NCBI RefSeq assembly: GCF_002846495.1
Contig: NZ_PJNE01000001.1
Location: forward strand, 1-64,000
Origin: Phycicoccus duodecadis
GTDB lineage: Bacteria; Actinomycetota; Actinomycetes; Actinomycetales; Dermatophilaceae
Length of the DNA: 64,000 nt
Reading direction: 5' to 3'
Below the pieces are notes generated by a model. That model was not told the DNA's origin. It made no database searches and saw only the letters and a program-made list of their open reading frames with translations. Positions 10,377-24,535 of this stretch are shown in pieces. Position numbers and translations under genes: made by a program. Positions within the stretch are counted from its first letter, which is position 1. Each line of letters starts with the position of its first letter.

Positions 10377-11567
10377 ATGCTGCGCGTCGGCCTCACCGGG
10401 GGCATCGGGTCGGGCAAGTCCACGGTCGCCGCCGCGATGGCGTCCTTCGGGGCCGTGGTGGTCGACGCCGACGCGGTGGCCCGGTCGGTGCTCGAGCCGG
10501 GGACACCGGCCCTGGCCGCCGTCGCCGAGCGGTTCGGCCCGGGTCTGGTCGACGCCCACGGGGTGCTCGACCGGGCGGCGCTGGGGCGCGTCGTGTTCGG
10601 CGATCCCGCCGCCCTGCGCGACCTCGAGGCCATCACGCATCCGGCCATCTGGGAGCGCACCGCCGCCCTGATGGCCGCGGTGCCCGAGGGCTCGGTGGTG
10701 GTGCACGACATGCCCCTCCTGGTCGAGAAGCGGATGGCGGGGGAGTACCACCTGGTCGTCGTCGTGGGCGCGTCGGAGGCCGAGCGCCGGCGCCGGCTGG
10801 TCGAGGACCGCGGGATGCCGGAGGCCGACGCGCGGGCGCGGATCGCCGCCCAGGCCGACGACGACGCTCGCAGGGCGGCCGCCGACGTGTGGCTCGACAA
10901 CGACGGCCCGCGGGGCGCGCTCGACGGCGCCGTGCGCCGGCTGTGGCACGCGCGGGTCGAGCCCTTCGCCGAGAACCTGGCCGCCGGGGCCCGGAGCCGG
11001 CTGCCGGCGCTGGTGCTGAGCCCGCCCGACCCCACGTGGCCCGCTCAGGCCGGTCGGCTGCTCGCCCGCGTCCGCCACGCCGTCGGCGACGCCGCCATGA
11101 CCCTCGACCACATCGGGTCCACGGCCGTCCCGGGCCTGCTCGCCAAGGACGTCGTCGACCTCCAGGTGGGCGTGCGCTCGCTGGCCGAGGCCGACGCCCC
11201 GGCCTTCGTGGCGGCGATGGCCGCGATGGGCTTCCCGCGACCGGCGGGCGACTGGGCCGACCACGGGAAGGACGGCCGGCCGTGGCCGAAGCGCTTCCAC
11301 GGCAGCGCCGACCCGGGCCGGGTGGTGCACGTCCACGTGCGGGAGGTGGGGTCGCCCGGCTGGCGGTTCGCCCTGCTCTTCCGGGACTGGCTGCGCTCAG
11401 AGCCGGCCGAGCGCGACGCCTACGCCAGGGTCAAGACCGAGCTCGCGGCCCGGATGCCGCGACTCGACGCCTACGTCGAGGCCAAGGAGCCCTGGTTCGA
11501 CGCCGCGTACGACCGGGCCCGGGCGTGGGCCGAGGCCACGGGGTGGGCTCCGCCGCCGGCGCCCTGA
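10377..11567 (+). CDS. coaE: Dephospho-CoA kinase fused to a UPF0157/GrpB domain
   Basis: The first 200 residues are dephospho-CoA kinase, which makes the last step of coenzyme A synthesis by phosphorylating the ribose 3'-hydroxyl. The P-loop is GGIGSGKST (residues 8-16), with VVDADAVAR and ITHPAIWER as further family motifs. The C-terminal half is a UPF0157 (GrpB-like) nucleotidyltransferase-fold domain with [20 protein letters not shown] and the closing [20 protein letters not shown]. The same two-domain layout is known in mycobacterial CoaE, so this is an established actinobacterial fusion rather than an assembly artefact. The role of the second domain is unclear. Confidence 0.93.
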   Translation: MLRVGLTGGIGSGKSTVAAAMASFGAVVVDADAVARSVLEPGTPALAAVAERFGPGLVDAHGVLDRAALGRVVFGDPAALRDLEAITHPAIWERTAALMAAVPEGSVVVHDMPLLVEKRMAGEYHLVVVVGASEAERRRRLVEDRGMPEADARARIAAQADDDARRAAADVWLDNDGPRGALDGAVRRLWHARVEPFAENLAAGARSRLPALVLSPPDPTWPAQAGRLLARVRHAVGDAAMTLDHIGSTAVPGLLAKDVVDLQVGVRSLAEADAPAFVAAMAAMGFPRPAGDWADHGKDGRPWPKRFHGSADPGRVVHVHVREVGSPGWRFALLFRDWLRSEPAERDAYARVKTELAARMPRLDAYVEAKEPWFDAAYDRARAWAEATGWAPPPAP

Positions 11568-11610
11568 CGCGGGTCCGGTGGCGCCGGGCCCGGCTGTCGG
11601 TGGCCGGGCC

Positions 11611-11616
11611 TACCGT
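11611..11616 (+). promoter_or_regulatory. -10 element TACCGT of uvrB, leaderless
   Basis: TACCGT lies 6 bases before the ATG at 11623. No TCGAAC-N4-GTTCGA type LexA box is visible around it. Confidence 0.5.
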
Positions 11617-11622
11617 AGAGGC

Positions 11623-13734
<2,112 letters not shown>

Positions 13735-13793
13735 CCTCCGGGCGCCGCGGTCCGGCGGCGGGCCGCCGACGCGAACCCCCGGCGGCCGCCGCA

Positions 13794-13799
13794 TAGACT
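13794..13799 (+). promoter_or_regulatory. -10 element TAGACT of the terC-like gene, leaderless
   Basis: TAGACT lies 6 bases before the GTG at 13806. This leaves no room for a leader riboswitch of the yybP-ykoY type that often precedes this family. Confidence 0.55.
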
Positions 13800-13805
13800 C
13801 ACGCG

Positions 13806-14837
13806 GTGCTCCCTGCGACCCTTCCTGCCGCAACGCCGTCCCTCGACCTGGCGCCCTGGGTGTGGTGGGTCACCCTCGGGGTCGCCGCCGCCGTCCTCGC
13901 CCTCGACATCGTCGTCATCTCGCGGCGGCCGCACCGGCCCTCGACCCGCGAGCTCACCGTGGCCCTCGGCATCTACGTGGGCGCCGCCGTGGTCTTCGGG
14001 CTGGGGCTGTGGTGGCTGGCCGGCGGCCGGCTGGCCGGGGAGTTCTTCGCGGGCTGGCTCACCGAGTACTCGCTCTCGGTCGACAACCTCTTCATCTTCA
14101 TCCTCATCATGGCGAGCTTCTCGGTGCCCGAGAAGTACCAGCAGTTCGCGCTCATGGTCGGCATCGTCATCGCCATCGTGCTCCGCGGCCTCTTCATCGC
14201 CGTCGGCGCGGCCGCCATCAACAACTTCAGCTGGATCTTCTACCTCTTCGGCGCCTTCCTCGTCTACACCGCCGTCAAGCTCGCCAAGGGCGGCGAGACC
14301 GACGACGACGAGTACGAGGAGAACCGGTTCATGCGCCTCATGGAGAAGCGCTTCCCGGCCACCAAGGAGTACGCCGGGACCCGGCTCTTCACCCACGAGA
14401 ACGGCGCCCGGGTCGCGACCCCGCTGTTCTTCGTCATCCTGGCGCTCGGCACCACCGACCTGCTCTTCGCGCTCGACTCCATCCCGGCCATCTACGGCCT
14501 CACCAGCGAGCCGTACATCGTGCTGGCCACGAACCTGTTCGCGCTGATGGGCCTGCGCCAGCTGTACTTCCTCATCGGCGGCCTGCTGAAGAAGCTCATC
14601 TACCTCAGCTACGGGCTGGCCGTCCTGCTGGCGTTCATCGGGGTCAAGCTCGTCCTGCACGCGCTGCACGAGAACGACCTGGCGTTCCTCAACGGGGGCG
14701 AGGGCTTCCCGGTGCCGGAGGTGCCCATCGGTGTGTCGCTGGGCGCCATCGTCGTCATCCTGGGCGTCACCACCGTGCTCAGCCTCTGGCGCACCGGGCG
14801 GCACCCGGAGCTGATGCACGACACCCCCGAGGCGTAG
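13806..14837 (+). CDS. TerC/Alx family integral membrane protein
   Basis: A 343-residue membrane protein with about nine hydrophobic segments. The family motifs are the acidic SLSVDNLFIFILI (repeat 1) and LLFALDSIPAI (repeat 2), which form the likely metal site. Homologues export manganese or deliver metals to secreted enzymes. Others are linked to tellurite resistance, but no other ter gene is present, so metal handling is the safer reading. A charged cytoplasmic loop (GGETDDDEYEENRFMRLMEK) splits the two halves. It ends 3 bases from the convergent EamA gene. Confidence 0.88.
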   Translation: MLPATLPAATPSLDLAPWVWWVTLGVAAAVLALDIVVISRRPHRPSTRELTVALGIYVGAAVVFGLGLWWLAGGRLAGEFFAGWLTEYSLSVDNLFIFILIMASFSVPEKYQQFALMVGIVIAIVLRGLFIAVGAAAINNFSWIFYLFGAFLVYTAVKLAKGGETDDDEYEENRFMRLMEKRFPATKEYAGTRLFTHENGARVATPLFFVILALGTTDLLFALDSIPAIYGLTSEPYIVLATNLFALMGLRQLYFLIGGLLKKLIYLSYGLAVLLAFIGVKLVLHALHENDLAFLNGGEGFPVPEVPIGVSLGAIVVILGVTTVLSLWRTGRHPELMHDTPEA

Positions 14838-14840
14838 GGC

Positions 14841-15713
14841 TCAGGTCGCGGCGGTCTCGGCCGGGTCGCGCCGGGCGCCCAGGCCCAGCACCAGCGCGGA
14901 CGCCGCCACCACCAGCGCCATCCCCACCAGCTGGGTCGCGCGGAGATGCTGCCCGAGCACCAGCAGCCCCGCGAGGGCGGCGAAGGCCGGCTCGAGGCTG
15001 AGCAGGATCCCGAAGACCTGGGCCTTCAGCCGGCGCAGCGCCAGCAGCTCGAGCGAGTACGGCAGCACCGACGACATCACCGCGATCCCCAGACCCTTCG
15101 CCAGGACGGCCGGGGTCCAGCCGGGGATGCTCGCCACGCCGAAGGGCAGCGTGACGACGGTGGCCACCACCATGGCGAGGGCCAGCCCCTCGAGCTGCGG
15201 GAACTCGGCGCCGGTGCGCCCCGACAGCACGATGTAGGCGGCCCAGAAGGCGCCGGCGGTCAGGGCCAGCCCGATGCCGGTCCACTCGAGGTCGGCGAAC
15301 GGCACGTGCAGCGCCTCCGAGATCAGGACCACGCCCCCCGCGGCGGCCAGGACCGCGAGCCCGTCGAGCAGCCGGCGCGACAGGGCCGCAGCCAGCGCCA
15401 GGGGGCCGATGAACTCGATGGTGACGGCCACCCCGATCGGCAGGTGGGCCAGTGAGCCGTAGAACGCGAAGTTCATCAGGCCCAGGGCCACCCCGAACGC
15501 GACCACGGTGGCCCACGCCCGCCGCGAGTGCCCTCGCCAGCGGGGCCGCGCGATCACGAGCAGCAGGAGGGTGGCGAACAGCAGGCGCACCGTGACCGAG
15601 CCACCGGCGCCGATCACCGGCACCAGGGTCTGTGCCAGGGCCCCGCCGAACTGCACCGAGACGATGCCGCAGAGGACCAGGACCGGCGCGGGGATGCGGT
15701 CGGCGGTCGTCAC
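14841..15713 (-). CDS. EamA/DMT family transporter, RhtA-like
   Basis: A 290-residue drug/metabolite-transporter superfamily protein with about ten membrane segments arranged as two EamA repeats. The second repeat includes ALTAGAFWAAYIVLSGRTG and SSVLPYSLELLALRRL, the latter characteristic of the RhtA (threonine/homoserine exporter) subgroup. Amino acid or metabolite export is therefore likely, but the substrate is not proven. The GTG at 15713 is set by a TAGCCT hexamer 6 bases upstream. Confidence 0.82.
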   Translation of the reverse strand: MTTADRIPAPVLVLCGIVSVQFGGALAQTLVPVIGAGGSVTVRLLFATLLLLVIARPRWRGHSRRAWATVVAFGVALGLMNFAFYGSLAHLPIGVAVTIEFIGPLALAAALSRRLLDGLAVLAAAGGVVLISEALHVPFADLEWTGIGLALTAGAFWAAYIVLSGRTGAEFPQLEGLALAMVVATVVTLPFGVASIPGWTPAVLAKGLGIAVMSSVLPYSLELLALRRLKAQVFGILLSLEPAFAALAGLLVLGQHLRATQLVGMALVVAASALVLGLGARRDPAETAAT

Positions 15714-15719
15714 CGGCCC

Positions 15720-15725
15720 AGGCTA
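15720..15725 (-). promoter_or_regulatory. -10 element TAGCCT of the EamA gene, leaderless
   Basis: On the minus strand TAGCCT lies 6 bases before the GTG at 15713. Confidence 0.5.
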
Positions 15726-15760
15726 GCCAGCCCGGCGCGGCACGGCCGGAGGGGTCCACG

Positions 15761-15776
15761 GCGGCCGTCCGGCCGC
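15761..15776 (-). terminator. Short hairpin after the MBL hydrolase gene
   Basis: GCGGCCG (15761-15767) and CGGCCGC (15770-15776) pair perfectly around two bases, directly after the stop at 15779-15781 on the minus strand. No T tract follows. Confidence 0.45.
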
Positions 15777-15778
15777 AA

Positions 15779-16441
15779 TCACCAGCCGCGCTCGCGCCAC
15801 TCCGGCAGGTGCGGGCGCTCGGCGCCGACGGTCGAGTCGCCGCCGTGGCCGGGGTAGAACCAGGTGTCGTCGGGGTAGACGTCGAAGACCCGCTCGACCA
15901 CGTCGCCGTAGAGGGCGTCGAAGCTCTGGCCCGGCTGCTTGGTGTTGCCGACCCCGCCGGGGAAGAGCGAGTCGCCGGTGAACAGGTGGGTGGTGCCCTC
16001 CGGGTCGCGCCACGAGAGCGCCACCGAGCCGGGAGTGTGCCCGCGCAGGTGCACGACGTCGAGCACGAGGTCGCCGACCGTGATCGTGTCGCCCTGGACC
16101 AGGCGGACGTCGGGCGCCAGGGGCAGGGCGTCGGCGTCCTCGGCCCCGGCGTAGGTCCGCGCCCCGGTGGCCCGGGCCACCTCCTCGAGCGCCCGGACGT
16201 GGTCCCAGTGCTGGTGGGTGGTCACCAGATGGTCGAGCCGGCCCGTGCCCTCGGCCACGAGGGCCAGGCAGCGCTCGGCGTCGTCCGCCGCGTCGACCAG
16301 CAGCTGCCGGCCGGTGGCGGTGCAGGTGAGCAGGTAGACGTTGTTGTGCATGTCGGAGACCGACATCTTGCGGATGGTGGCGGCGCCGAGCTCGCGCACG
16401 TCGCTCGGGCCGCCGGGGGTCACGTCGCCGGAGTAGGTCAT
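15779..16441 (-). CDS. MBL-fold metallo-hydrolase, glyoxalase II-like
   Basis: A 220-residue metallo-beta-lactamase-fold hydrolase. The dinuclear-metal motif is TTHQHWDH, with later ligands in RGHTPGSVALSW, FTGDSLFPGG and WFYPGHGGDS. The layout is like hydroxyacylglutathione hydrolase. Because its start lies 5 bases after a mycothiol-dependent isomerase family gene, a thioester of mycothiol is a plausible substrate, though that is inference from the pairing. The ATG at 16441 is chosen because the upstream in-frame residues are low-complexity Arg/Pro sequence overlapping the previous gene. Confidence 0.85.
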   Translation of the reverse strand: MTYSGDVTPGGPSDVRELGAATIRKMSVSDMHNNVYLLTCTATGRQLLVDAADDAERCLALVAEGTGRLDHLVTTHQHWDHVRALEEVARATGARTYAGAEDADALPLAPDVRLVQGDTITVGDLVLDVVHLRGHTPGSVALSWRDPEGTTHLFTGDSLFPGGVGNTKQPGQSFDALYGDVVERVFDVYPDDTWFYPGHGGDSTVGAERPHLPEWRERGW

Positions 16442-16446
16442 GGGGG

Positions 16447-17139
16447 TCACCGTCCGTCGGGGAGGCGGGGGAGGGGATGGCCGGCCACACCGGCGGTGAG
16501 GCCGCGGGCGAGCCAGCCGAGCAGGGCCGCCGGGCTGCCGGAGACCGCCGTGGTCCCGACGCCGACGGTCCACTGGGAGCCGTCGGAGGCGCGGAGGGTG
16601 AGGTCGGGCGGGTCGTCGACGGCGCGCAGCCGGGTGACCTCCTCGTCGAGCAGGAAGCCGACCAGCTCGGGCTCGACGTCGCCGAGGTCGAAGCCGGCGT
16701 CGAGGTCGAGGTGGTGGAGGACCACTTCGCGCAGCCGCATCGCGCCGAGGCGACCCGCCGGGACCAGGCGGCCGCCGGGCGTGCGCTCGACCGGCCGCTC
16801 GGCGTGCTCGGGGCCGAGCCGGGCCAGGGCGGCGGCGACGGCGTGGTCGGTGGCGCGGACGTCGGCGGCCTGGGTGGCGGCGTCGCGCCCGGCCCCGGCG
16901 TCGATGTCGGCGTCGCGGGCCTGGTCGGACGGGTACATGGCCTCACCGGTGTCGTCGACGGCGGCGCCCACCATCCGGGCGATGGCCTCGGCGTTGCGCG
17001 CCAGGTGGGTGAGGACGTGGCCGCGCGTCCAGCCGGCGCAGAGGCTGGGGCCCGTGACGTCGTCGAGCGCGTCGGCGGTGGCCTCGAGGCGGGCCGTGTG
17101 GCGCTCGAGGAGGGCGAGGACGTCGACGTCGGTGGCCAT
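16447..17139 (-). CDS. Mycothiol-dependent maleylpyruvate isomerase family protein
   Basis: A 230-residue DinB-like four-helix protein. The N-terminal helix and WTRGHVLTHLARNAEAI carry the conserved His of the metal site, and LREVVLHHLDLDAGFD carries the HxxD pair typical of the MDMPI family. The C-terminal LTLRASDGSQWTVG strands match the small beta domain. Mycothiol replaces glutathione in actinobacteria. Family members act as mycothiol S-transferases or isomerases, and maleylpyruvate itself is only one possible substrate. It leads a two-gene unit with the MBL hydrolase. TAGCGT lies 6 bases before the ATG. Confidence 0.82.
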   Translation of the reverse strand: MATDVDVLALLERHTARLEATADALDDVTGPSLCAGWTRGHVLTHLARNAEAIARMVGAAVDDTGEAMYPSDQARDADIDAGAGRDAATQAADVRATDHAVAAALARLGPEHAERPVERTPGGRLVPAGRLGAMRLREVVLHHLDLDAGFDLGDVEPELVGFLLDEEVTRLRAVDDPPDLTLRASDGSQWTVGVGTTAVSGSPAALLGWLARGLTAGVAGHPLPRLPDGR

Positions 17140-17145
17140 GGGGCG

Positions 17146-17151
17146 ACGCTA
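17146..17151 (-). promoter_or_regulatory. -10 element TAGCGT of the mycothiol-enzyme unit, leaderless
   Basis: On the minus strand TAGCGT lies 6 bases before the ATG at 17139. Confidence 0.5.
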
Positions 17152-18942
17152 CTCCGGGACCCGGGTGCCTTCGGCCTCGGCGATCGCGCAGGCCGCCTGG
17201 ACCAGCGCCAGGTGCGAGAACGCCTGAGGGAAGTTGCCGACCAGCCGCCCCGTGCGGGGGTCGTACTCCTCCGAGAGCAGCCCGAGGTCGTTGCGCACCG
17301 CCAGGAGCCGCTGCATGAGGGCGTGGGCGTCCGCGAGGCGGCCGGTCCGGGCGTAGACCTCGGCCAGCCAGAACGAGCACGCCAGGAACGGGTTCTCGTC
17401 ACCGGCGAGGCCGTCGACGCCGCTCTGGGTGCGGTAGCGCAGGACGAAGCCGTCGCGCAGGAGGTCCTCCTCGACGGCCCGCACGGTGCCGAGCACCCGC
17501 TCGTCGTCGGCCGGCAGGAAGCCCACCACGGGGATGAGCAGGAGGGCCGCGTCGACCTCGCGGGTGTCGTAGTGCTGGGTGAACGTGTTGCGCTGCGCGT
17601 CGTAGCCGCGCTCGCACACCTCGGCGTGCACCCGGTCGCGTAGGTCGCGCCAGCGCTCGACGTCGCCCTCGTGCCCGTTCTCCTCGACGGCCCGCACCGC
17701 CCGGTCGAAAGCGGCCCACACCATCACCCGCGAGTGCGTGAAGTGCTGCGCCGGGCCCCGGATCTCCCAGAGGCCGTGGTCGCTCTGGTCCCAGTGGTCG
17801 GCCAGGTCGTCGACCATCGCCCGCTGTACCGCCCACGACTCGCTCGACTCCGTCACGCCCAGCCGCCGGGCGGCGTCGAGCGAGATCATCACCTCGCCCA
17901 GGACGTCGCTCTGGCGCTGGTCGACCGCGCCGTTGCCGATCCGCACCGGGCGCGACCCGGCATATCCGGGGAGGTGGTCGAGCTCGCGCTCGGGCAGCTC
18001 ACGGCCCCCGTCGACGGCGTACATGATCTGGAGGTCGGCAGGCGTGCCCGCCACCGCGCGGACCAGCCAGTCACGCCAGAGCCGGGTCTCGTCGACGTAG
18101 CCGCAGGAGAGCAGCGCCTCGAGGGTCAGCGAGGCGTCGCGTAGCCAGCAGTAGCGGTAGTCCCAGTTGCGCTCGCCGCCGATGTTCTCCGGCAGGCTGG
18201 TCGTGGGGGCGGCCACGATCCCGCCGCGCAGCTCGTCGGTGAGCAGGCGCAGGACCAGCAGCGAGCGCGTCACCGCCTCGCGGTACTGCCCCCGGTGGGT
18301 GTGCCGTGAGGCCCACTCGTCGAAGTGCGCCACCGTGTCCTCGACCCGTCGGTCGACGTCGAGGGCGGGTGGGACGTCGCACCACGACGGCACCCAGGTC
18401 ATCGAGAACGTCAGGCGGTCGCCGGCGGCCACGGTGAACCGGTCGCGGTGATGGTGGTCCTCGGGGTCGGGCAGCCGGTCGCCGCGCAGCACCAGCATGT
18501 CGGGGCCGGCCACGGCCCGGATGACGGTGGTGCCGGCGTCGTCGGTGATGCGGGACACCCAGGGCACGACCTTGCCGTACTGCGTGCGGACGACCCACTC
18601 GTGCAGCATCTCGACCTCGCCGTCGAGACCCTCGACGACCCGGACCAGGTCGGCGCGTCCGTCGCCGAAGGGCATGAGGTCGGTCACCCGGACGCGGCCG
18701 GTGTCGGTCTCGTGCACGGTGTCGAGGACGAAGCTCTGCTCGCGGTAGGAGCGCGTCGAGCGGGCCTCACCGGCCGGGCCGAGCAGCCAGCGGCCGTGCT
18801 CGTCGTCACCGAGGATGGCGGCGAAGCAGGCCGGGGCGTCGAAGCGGGGGAGGCACAGCCAGTCGACCGAGCCGGAGCGGCTGACGAGGGCGGCGCGCTC
18901 GGTGTCACCGAGCAGGGCGTAGTCGGCGATGGGGGTGCTCAC
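17149..18942 (-). CDS. Glycoside hydrolase family 15 protein, glucoamylase/trehalase type
   Basis: A 597-residue cytoplasmic-looking protein without signal peptide. The N-terminal [20 protein letters not shown] and [17 protein letters not shown] form the beta-sandwich domain seen in bacterial GH15 enzymes. The (alpha/alpha)6 barrel has [19 protein letters not shown] near the first catalytic acid and [20 protein letters not shown] near the second. The actinobacterial branch includes mycobacterial trehalase, so trehalose or another small alpha-glucoside is the most likely substrate. The GTG start is set by TAGGGT 6 bases upstream. It diverges from uvrA. Confidence 0.88.
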   Translation of the reverse strand: MSTPIADYALLGDTERAALVSRSGSVDWLCLPRFDAPACFAAILGDDEHGRWLLGPAGEARSTRSYREQSFVLDTVHETDTGRVRVTDLMPFGDGRADLVRVVEGLDGEVEMLHEWVVRTQYGKVVPWVSRITDDAGTTVIRAVAGPDMLVLRGDRLPDPEDHHHRDRFTVAAGDRLTFSMTWVPSWCDVPPALDVDRRVEDTVAHFDEWASRHTHRGQYREAVTRSLLVLRLLTDELRGGIVAAPTTSLPENIGGERNWDYRYCWLRDASLTLEALLSCGYVDETRLWRDWLVRAVAGTPADLQIMYAVDGGRELPERELDHLPGYAGSRPVRIGNGAVDQRQSDVLGEVMISLDAARRLGVTESSESWAVQRAMVDDLADHWDQSDHGLWEIRGPAQHFTHSRVMVWAAFDRAVRAVEENGHEGDVERWRDLRDRVHAEVCERGYDAQRNTFTQHYDTREVDAALLLIPVVGFLPADDERVLGTVRAVEEDLLRDGFVLRYRTQSGVDGLAGDENPFLACSFWLAEVYARTGRLADAHALMQRLLAVRNDLGLLSEEYDPRTGRLVGNFPQAFSHLALVQAACAIAEAEGTRVPE

Positions 18943-18948
18943 GGGGCG

Positions 18949-18954
18949 ACCCTA
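18949..18954 (-). promoter_or_regulatory. -10 element TAGGGT of the GH15 gene, leaderless
   Basis: On the minus strand TAGGGT lies 6 bases before the GTG at 18942. Confidence 0.55.
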
Positions 18955-18995
18955 GACGGCCAACCTGCGATGAAGGCCCTGTCGGTGGGTCCACC

Positions 18996-19001
18996 TAGAG
19001 T
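18996..19001 (+). promoter_or_regulatory. -10 element TAGAGT of uvrA, leaderless
   Basis: TAGAGT lies 7 bases before the GTG at 19009. No actinobacterial LexA box is visible in the 66-base divergent gap. Confidence 0.55.
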
Positions 19002-19008
19002 GAAGCCC

Positions 19009-22011
<3,003 letters not shown>

Positions 22012-22014
22012 GCC

Positions 22015-22047
22015 CGGCGGCCCGCCCCCACCGGGGGTGGGCCGCCG
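22015..22047. terminator. Bidirectional hairpin between uvrA and the convergent gene
   Basis: Arms 22015-22029 and 22033-22047 pair over 15 positions (one G-T wobble) with loop ACC. It lies between the stops at 22011 and 22053, so it can serve both genes. Confidence 0.75.
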
Positions 22048-22052
22048 CGACG

Positions 22053-22958
22053 TCAGCCCTTGCGCCGGGTCCCGGGCAGCCAGCCGGTGTCGATGACGGC
22101 CTTGACGAAGGGCCGGGCGGCGGTGAGCAGCCCGGCGGCGTCGTCGACGCCCACCCAGACCGTCGCGGAGACGGCGTCCGTCGTGCTCTCGATGCCGTCG
22201 CGCAGCCGTCGTCCCTCGGGGGTGAGCGCCGCGCCGGCCTCGCCGCGCGAGGGGAAGGCCAGCAGCCCGGCGCCGGTCAGCGCCACGGTCGCGGCATCCC
22301 ACTCGTCGTCGGTCCACTTGCGGCTCGGCTGCAGGAACGGGCGCCCGCGCGTGCCGGCGGTGGCCGGGCTGGTCTCGCGGACCCACGCGTCGTAGAGGAC
22401 CAGGGCCTCCAGGGGACGCAGGCCGGCGGCGACCAGGGCGGCGTTGTGCCCGTCGCCGCGCCACTCCCGCCACAGGGTGGCGGCGTGCCACAGCGCCAGG
22501 TGGGGCTCGTCGGGCCAGGGGAGGGCGGCGTACGCGGCGCTCAGCACCCGGCCCCCGTGGTCGGCGCCGTCGAGGACCGAGCGCAGGCCGTCGGCGACGC
22601 GCGCCAGCTCGGGCGAGGAGGCCGCGTCGCCCAGGGCCTCGCGCAGGCCGGCGTCGACGCATCGGGTGCGGAGCGCGTCGAGGTCGGCGGGCGAGCGACC
22701 CTGCCGGGCGAGCCCCCACGCCTTCTCGACCGCCGGGGGGCGGAAGCCGAAGAACGCGGCCGCGACGACGGGGCCGGGGACGGCGCCCAGCGGGGCGGCC
22801 CGCATCCCGGTGTACGACCCGAGCCAGCCGATGCCGAGCTCCTCACGCACCGCATCGACGTGCGGGCCGAAGTACGCCGTCAGGTGGTACGGCTCGAGGG
22901 TGCGGTAGGCCAGGGCGGCCGCGGCCACCGCCTCGTCATCGCGGGACGTCGTCGTCAT
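22053..22958 (-). CDS. SCO6745 family protein (function unknown)
   Basis: A 301-residue protein matching the pattern of the actinobacterial SCO6745/SalK-like family: an N-terminal LEPYHLTAYFGPHVDAVREE, then GSYTGMRAAPLGAVPGPVVA and AAFFGFRPPAVEKAW. The middle has ALPWPDEPHLALWHAATLWR and the C-terminus has SRKWTDDEWDAATVALTGAG followed by LTPEGRRLRDGIE, which reads like a winged-helix segment. The family has no settled biochemical role. Some members are proposed regulators, but nothing here proves that. The ATG is set by TAGCCT 6 bases upstream. It is a single-gene unit converging on uvrA. Confidence 0.7.
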   Translation of the reverse strand: MTTTSRDDEAVAAAALAYRTLEPYHLTAYFGPHVDAVREELGIGWLGSYTGMRAAPLGAVPGPVVAAAFFGFRPPAVEKAWGLARQGRSPADLDALRTRCVDAGLREALGDAASSPELARVADGLRSVLDGADHGGRVLSAAYAALPWPDEPHLALWHAATLWREWRGDGHNAALVAAGLRPLEALVLYDAWVRETSPATAGTRGRPFLQPSRKWTDDEWDAATVALTGAGLLAFPSRGEAGAALTPEGRRLRDGIESTTDAVSATVWVGVDDAAGLLTAARPFVKAVIDTGWLPGTRRKG

Positions 22959-22964
22959 CGGCTC

Positions 22965-22970
22965 AGGCTA
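22965..22970 (-). promoter_or_regulatory. -10 element TAGCCT of the SCO6745-type gene, leaderless
   Basis: On the minus strand TAGCCT lies 6 bases before the ATG at 22958. Confidence 0.5.
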
Positions 22971-23003
22971 CGGGCTGCCCGAGGCCACCCCCTGCATCCG
23001 GTC

Positions 23004-23717
23004 TCAGTCCTCGCCGAGGTAGGCCTTGCGGACGTCGTCGCTCGCGAGCAGCTCACGCCCGGTGCCGGACAGCACGATCCGCCCGACCTCGAGCACGTAC
23101 CCCTTGGTCGCCCGCTTCAGCGCCGCCTGGGCGTTCTGCTCGACGAGCAGGATCGTCGTGCCCTGCGACTGCAGCGTCGACACCGTGGTCATGATGCGCT
23201 TCATCATGAGCGGGGACAGGCCCATCGACGGCTCGTCGAGCATCAGCATCTTGGGGCGGCTCATCATGGCCCGGCCCATCGCGAGCATCTGCTGCTCACC
23301 GCCCGAGAAGGTGCCGGCCGGCTGCGTGCGCCGCTCCTGGAGGATCGGGAACAGCGCGTAGGCCGCCTCGAGGTCGCTCCTGATGCCCTTGTCCTTGCGG
23401 GCGAACGCGCCGAGGAGCAGGTTCTCCTCGACCGTGAGCTTGGGGAAGATGCGCCGGCCCTCGGGGGAGTGCGCCAGCCCGAGCTGCACGATGTCGTGGG
23501 CCGCCACGGTGGTGAGGTCGGTGCCCTTGAAGGTGATCGACCCCGACACCGGGCGCAGCAGCCCCGAGATGGTGCGCAGGGTGGTCGTCTTGCCAGCGCC
23601 GTTGGTGCCGATGAGCGAGACGACCTCGCCCTCGTCGACCGAGAAGCTGATCCCCTTGACGGCCTTGATCTTGCCGTAGGACACCACGAGGTCCTTGACC
23701 TCCAGCATGGCGCTCAC
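23004..23717 (-). CDS. livF: Branched-chain amino acid ABC transporter ATPase LivF
   Basis: One of the two ATPases of the Leu/Ile/Val importer (237 aa). Walker A is GTNGAGKT (residues 37-44), the signature is FSGGEQQMLAMGRAMM, and Walker B is KMLMLDEPSMGLSP. These are the hallmarks that separate LivF from LivG. The GTG at 23717 overlaps the livG stop (GTGA), and an ATG three codons further in is the alternative. It is the last gene of the livHMGF unit. Confidence 0.93.
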   Translation of the reverse strand: MSAMLEVKDLVVSYGKIKAVKGISFSVDEGEVVSLIGTNGAGKTTTLRTISGLLRPVSGSITFKGTDLTTVAAHDIVQLGLAHSPEGRRIFPKLTVEENLLLGAFARKDKGIRSDLEAAYALFPILQERRTQPAGTFSGGEQQMLAMGRAMMSRPKMLMLDEPSMGLSPLMMKRIMTTVSTLQSQGTTILLVEQNAQAALKRATKGYVLEVGRIVLSGTGRELLASDDVRKAYLGED

Positions 23718-24535
23718 TGGTCCTCCTCCTCGTCGTCGTCGCCACCGATGTAGGCCTCGATGACCCGGGGGTCGGACTGCACCTCACCGGGGGAGCCCTC
23801 GATGAGGACGGTCCCGCGGACCAGGCAGAGCACCCGGTCGCAGAGGTTGAAGATGAACCGCATGTCGTGCTCGATGACGACGACCGCGAGCCCGCTGTCC
23901 CTGATCTTGAAGATCAGGTGCATCGTCTCCTCGGTCTCCTTGGGGTTCATCCCCGCGGTGGGCTCGTCGAGCAGCAGGATCTGCGGGTCGGTGGCGAGCG
24001 CCCGGGCGATCTCGAGCCGGCGCTGGTCACCGTAGGGGAGGTTGCGCGCCAGGATCTCGGCGGACTCGGCGAGCCCGACGTACGCGAGCAGCTCCTGGGC
24101 CCGCTCGCGGGTGGCGGCCTCCTCGCGGCGGAACTTCGGCCCGCGCAGGATCGAGGTGAGCGCCATCGACGAGGTGCGGCAGTACCGCCCGACCATGACG
24201 TTCTCGAGGGCCGTCATGTTCGCGAACAGCCGGATGTTCTGGAAGGTACGGGCCATCCCGGCCCGCACCACCTTGAGCGGCTTCGGCGGCAGCGTCTCGC
24301 CGTTGAGGGTGACGCGCCCCTCGGTGGGGATGTACATCCCGGTGAGGCAGTTGAAGAACGTGGTCTTGCCGGCACCGTTGGGGCCGATCAGACCGACGAT
24401 CTCGCCCTCGCGGACCTGCATGCTGACGTCGTCGACGGCGGTCAGGCCGCCGAAGCGCATCGTGACGCCCGCGGCCTCGAGGACGATGCGGTGCCCCGCC
24501 TCGGTGGCGGGAGCGGTGGGCTCGGTGACGGTCAC
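23714..24535 (-). CDS. livG: Branched-chain amino acid ABC transporter ATPase LivG
   Basis: The second ATPase (273 aa). Walker A is GPNGAGKT (residues 51-58). The family segment GMARTFQNIRLFANMTALEN, the signature LPYGDQRRLEIARALA and Walker B ILLLDEPTAGMNP identify LivG. The acidic C-terminal tail GGDDDEEEDQ is unusual and probably flexible. The GTG start overlaps the livM stop by four bases. Confidence 0.93.
   Translation of the reverse strand: MTVTEPTAPATEAGHRIVLEAAGVTMRFGGLTAVDDVSMQVREGEIVGLIGPNGAGKTTFFNCLTGMYIPTEGRVTLNGETLPPKPLKVVRAGMARTFQNIRLFANMTALENVMVGRYCRTSSMALTSILRGPKFRREEAATRERAQELLAYVGLAESAEILARNLPYGDQRRLEIARALATDPQILLLDEPTAGMNPKETEETMHLIFKIRDSGLAVVVIEHDMRFIFNLCDRVLCLVRGTVLIEGSPGEVQSDPRVIEAYIGGDDDEEEDQ

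Noticed and set aside
13735..13805. Manganese (yybP-ykoY) riboswitch before the TerC-type gene
   Set aside because: The -10 lies 6 bases before the start codon, leaving no leader to fold.
18943..19008. SOS (LexA) box for uvrA
   Set aside because: No TCGAAC-N4-GTTCGA-like site is visible here or before uvrB and uvrC.
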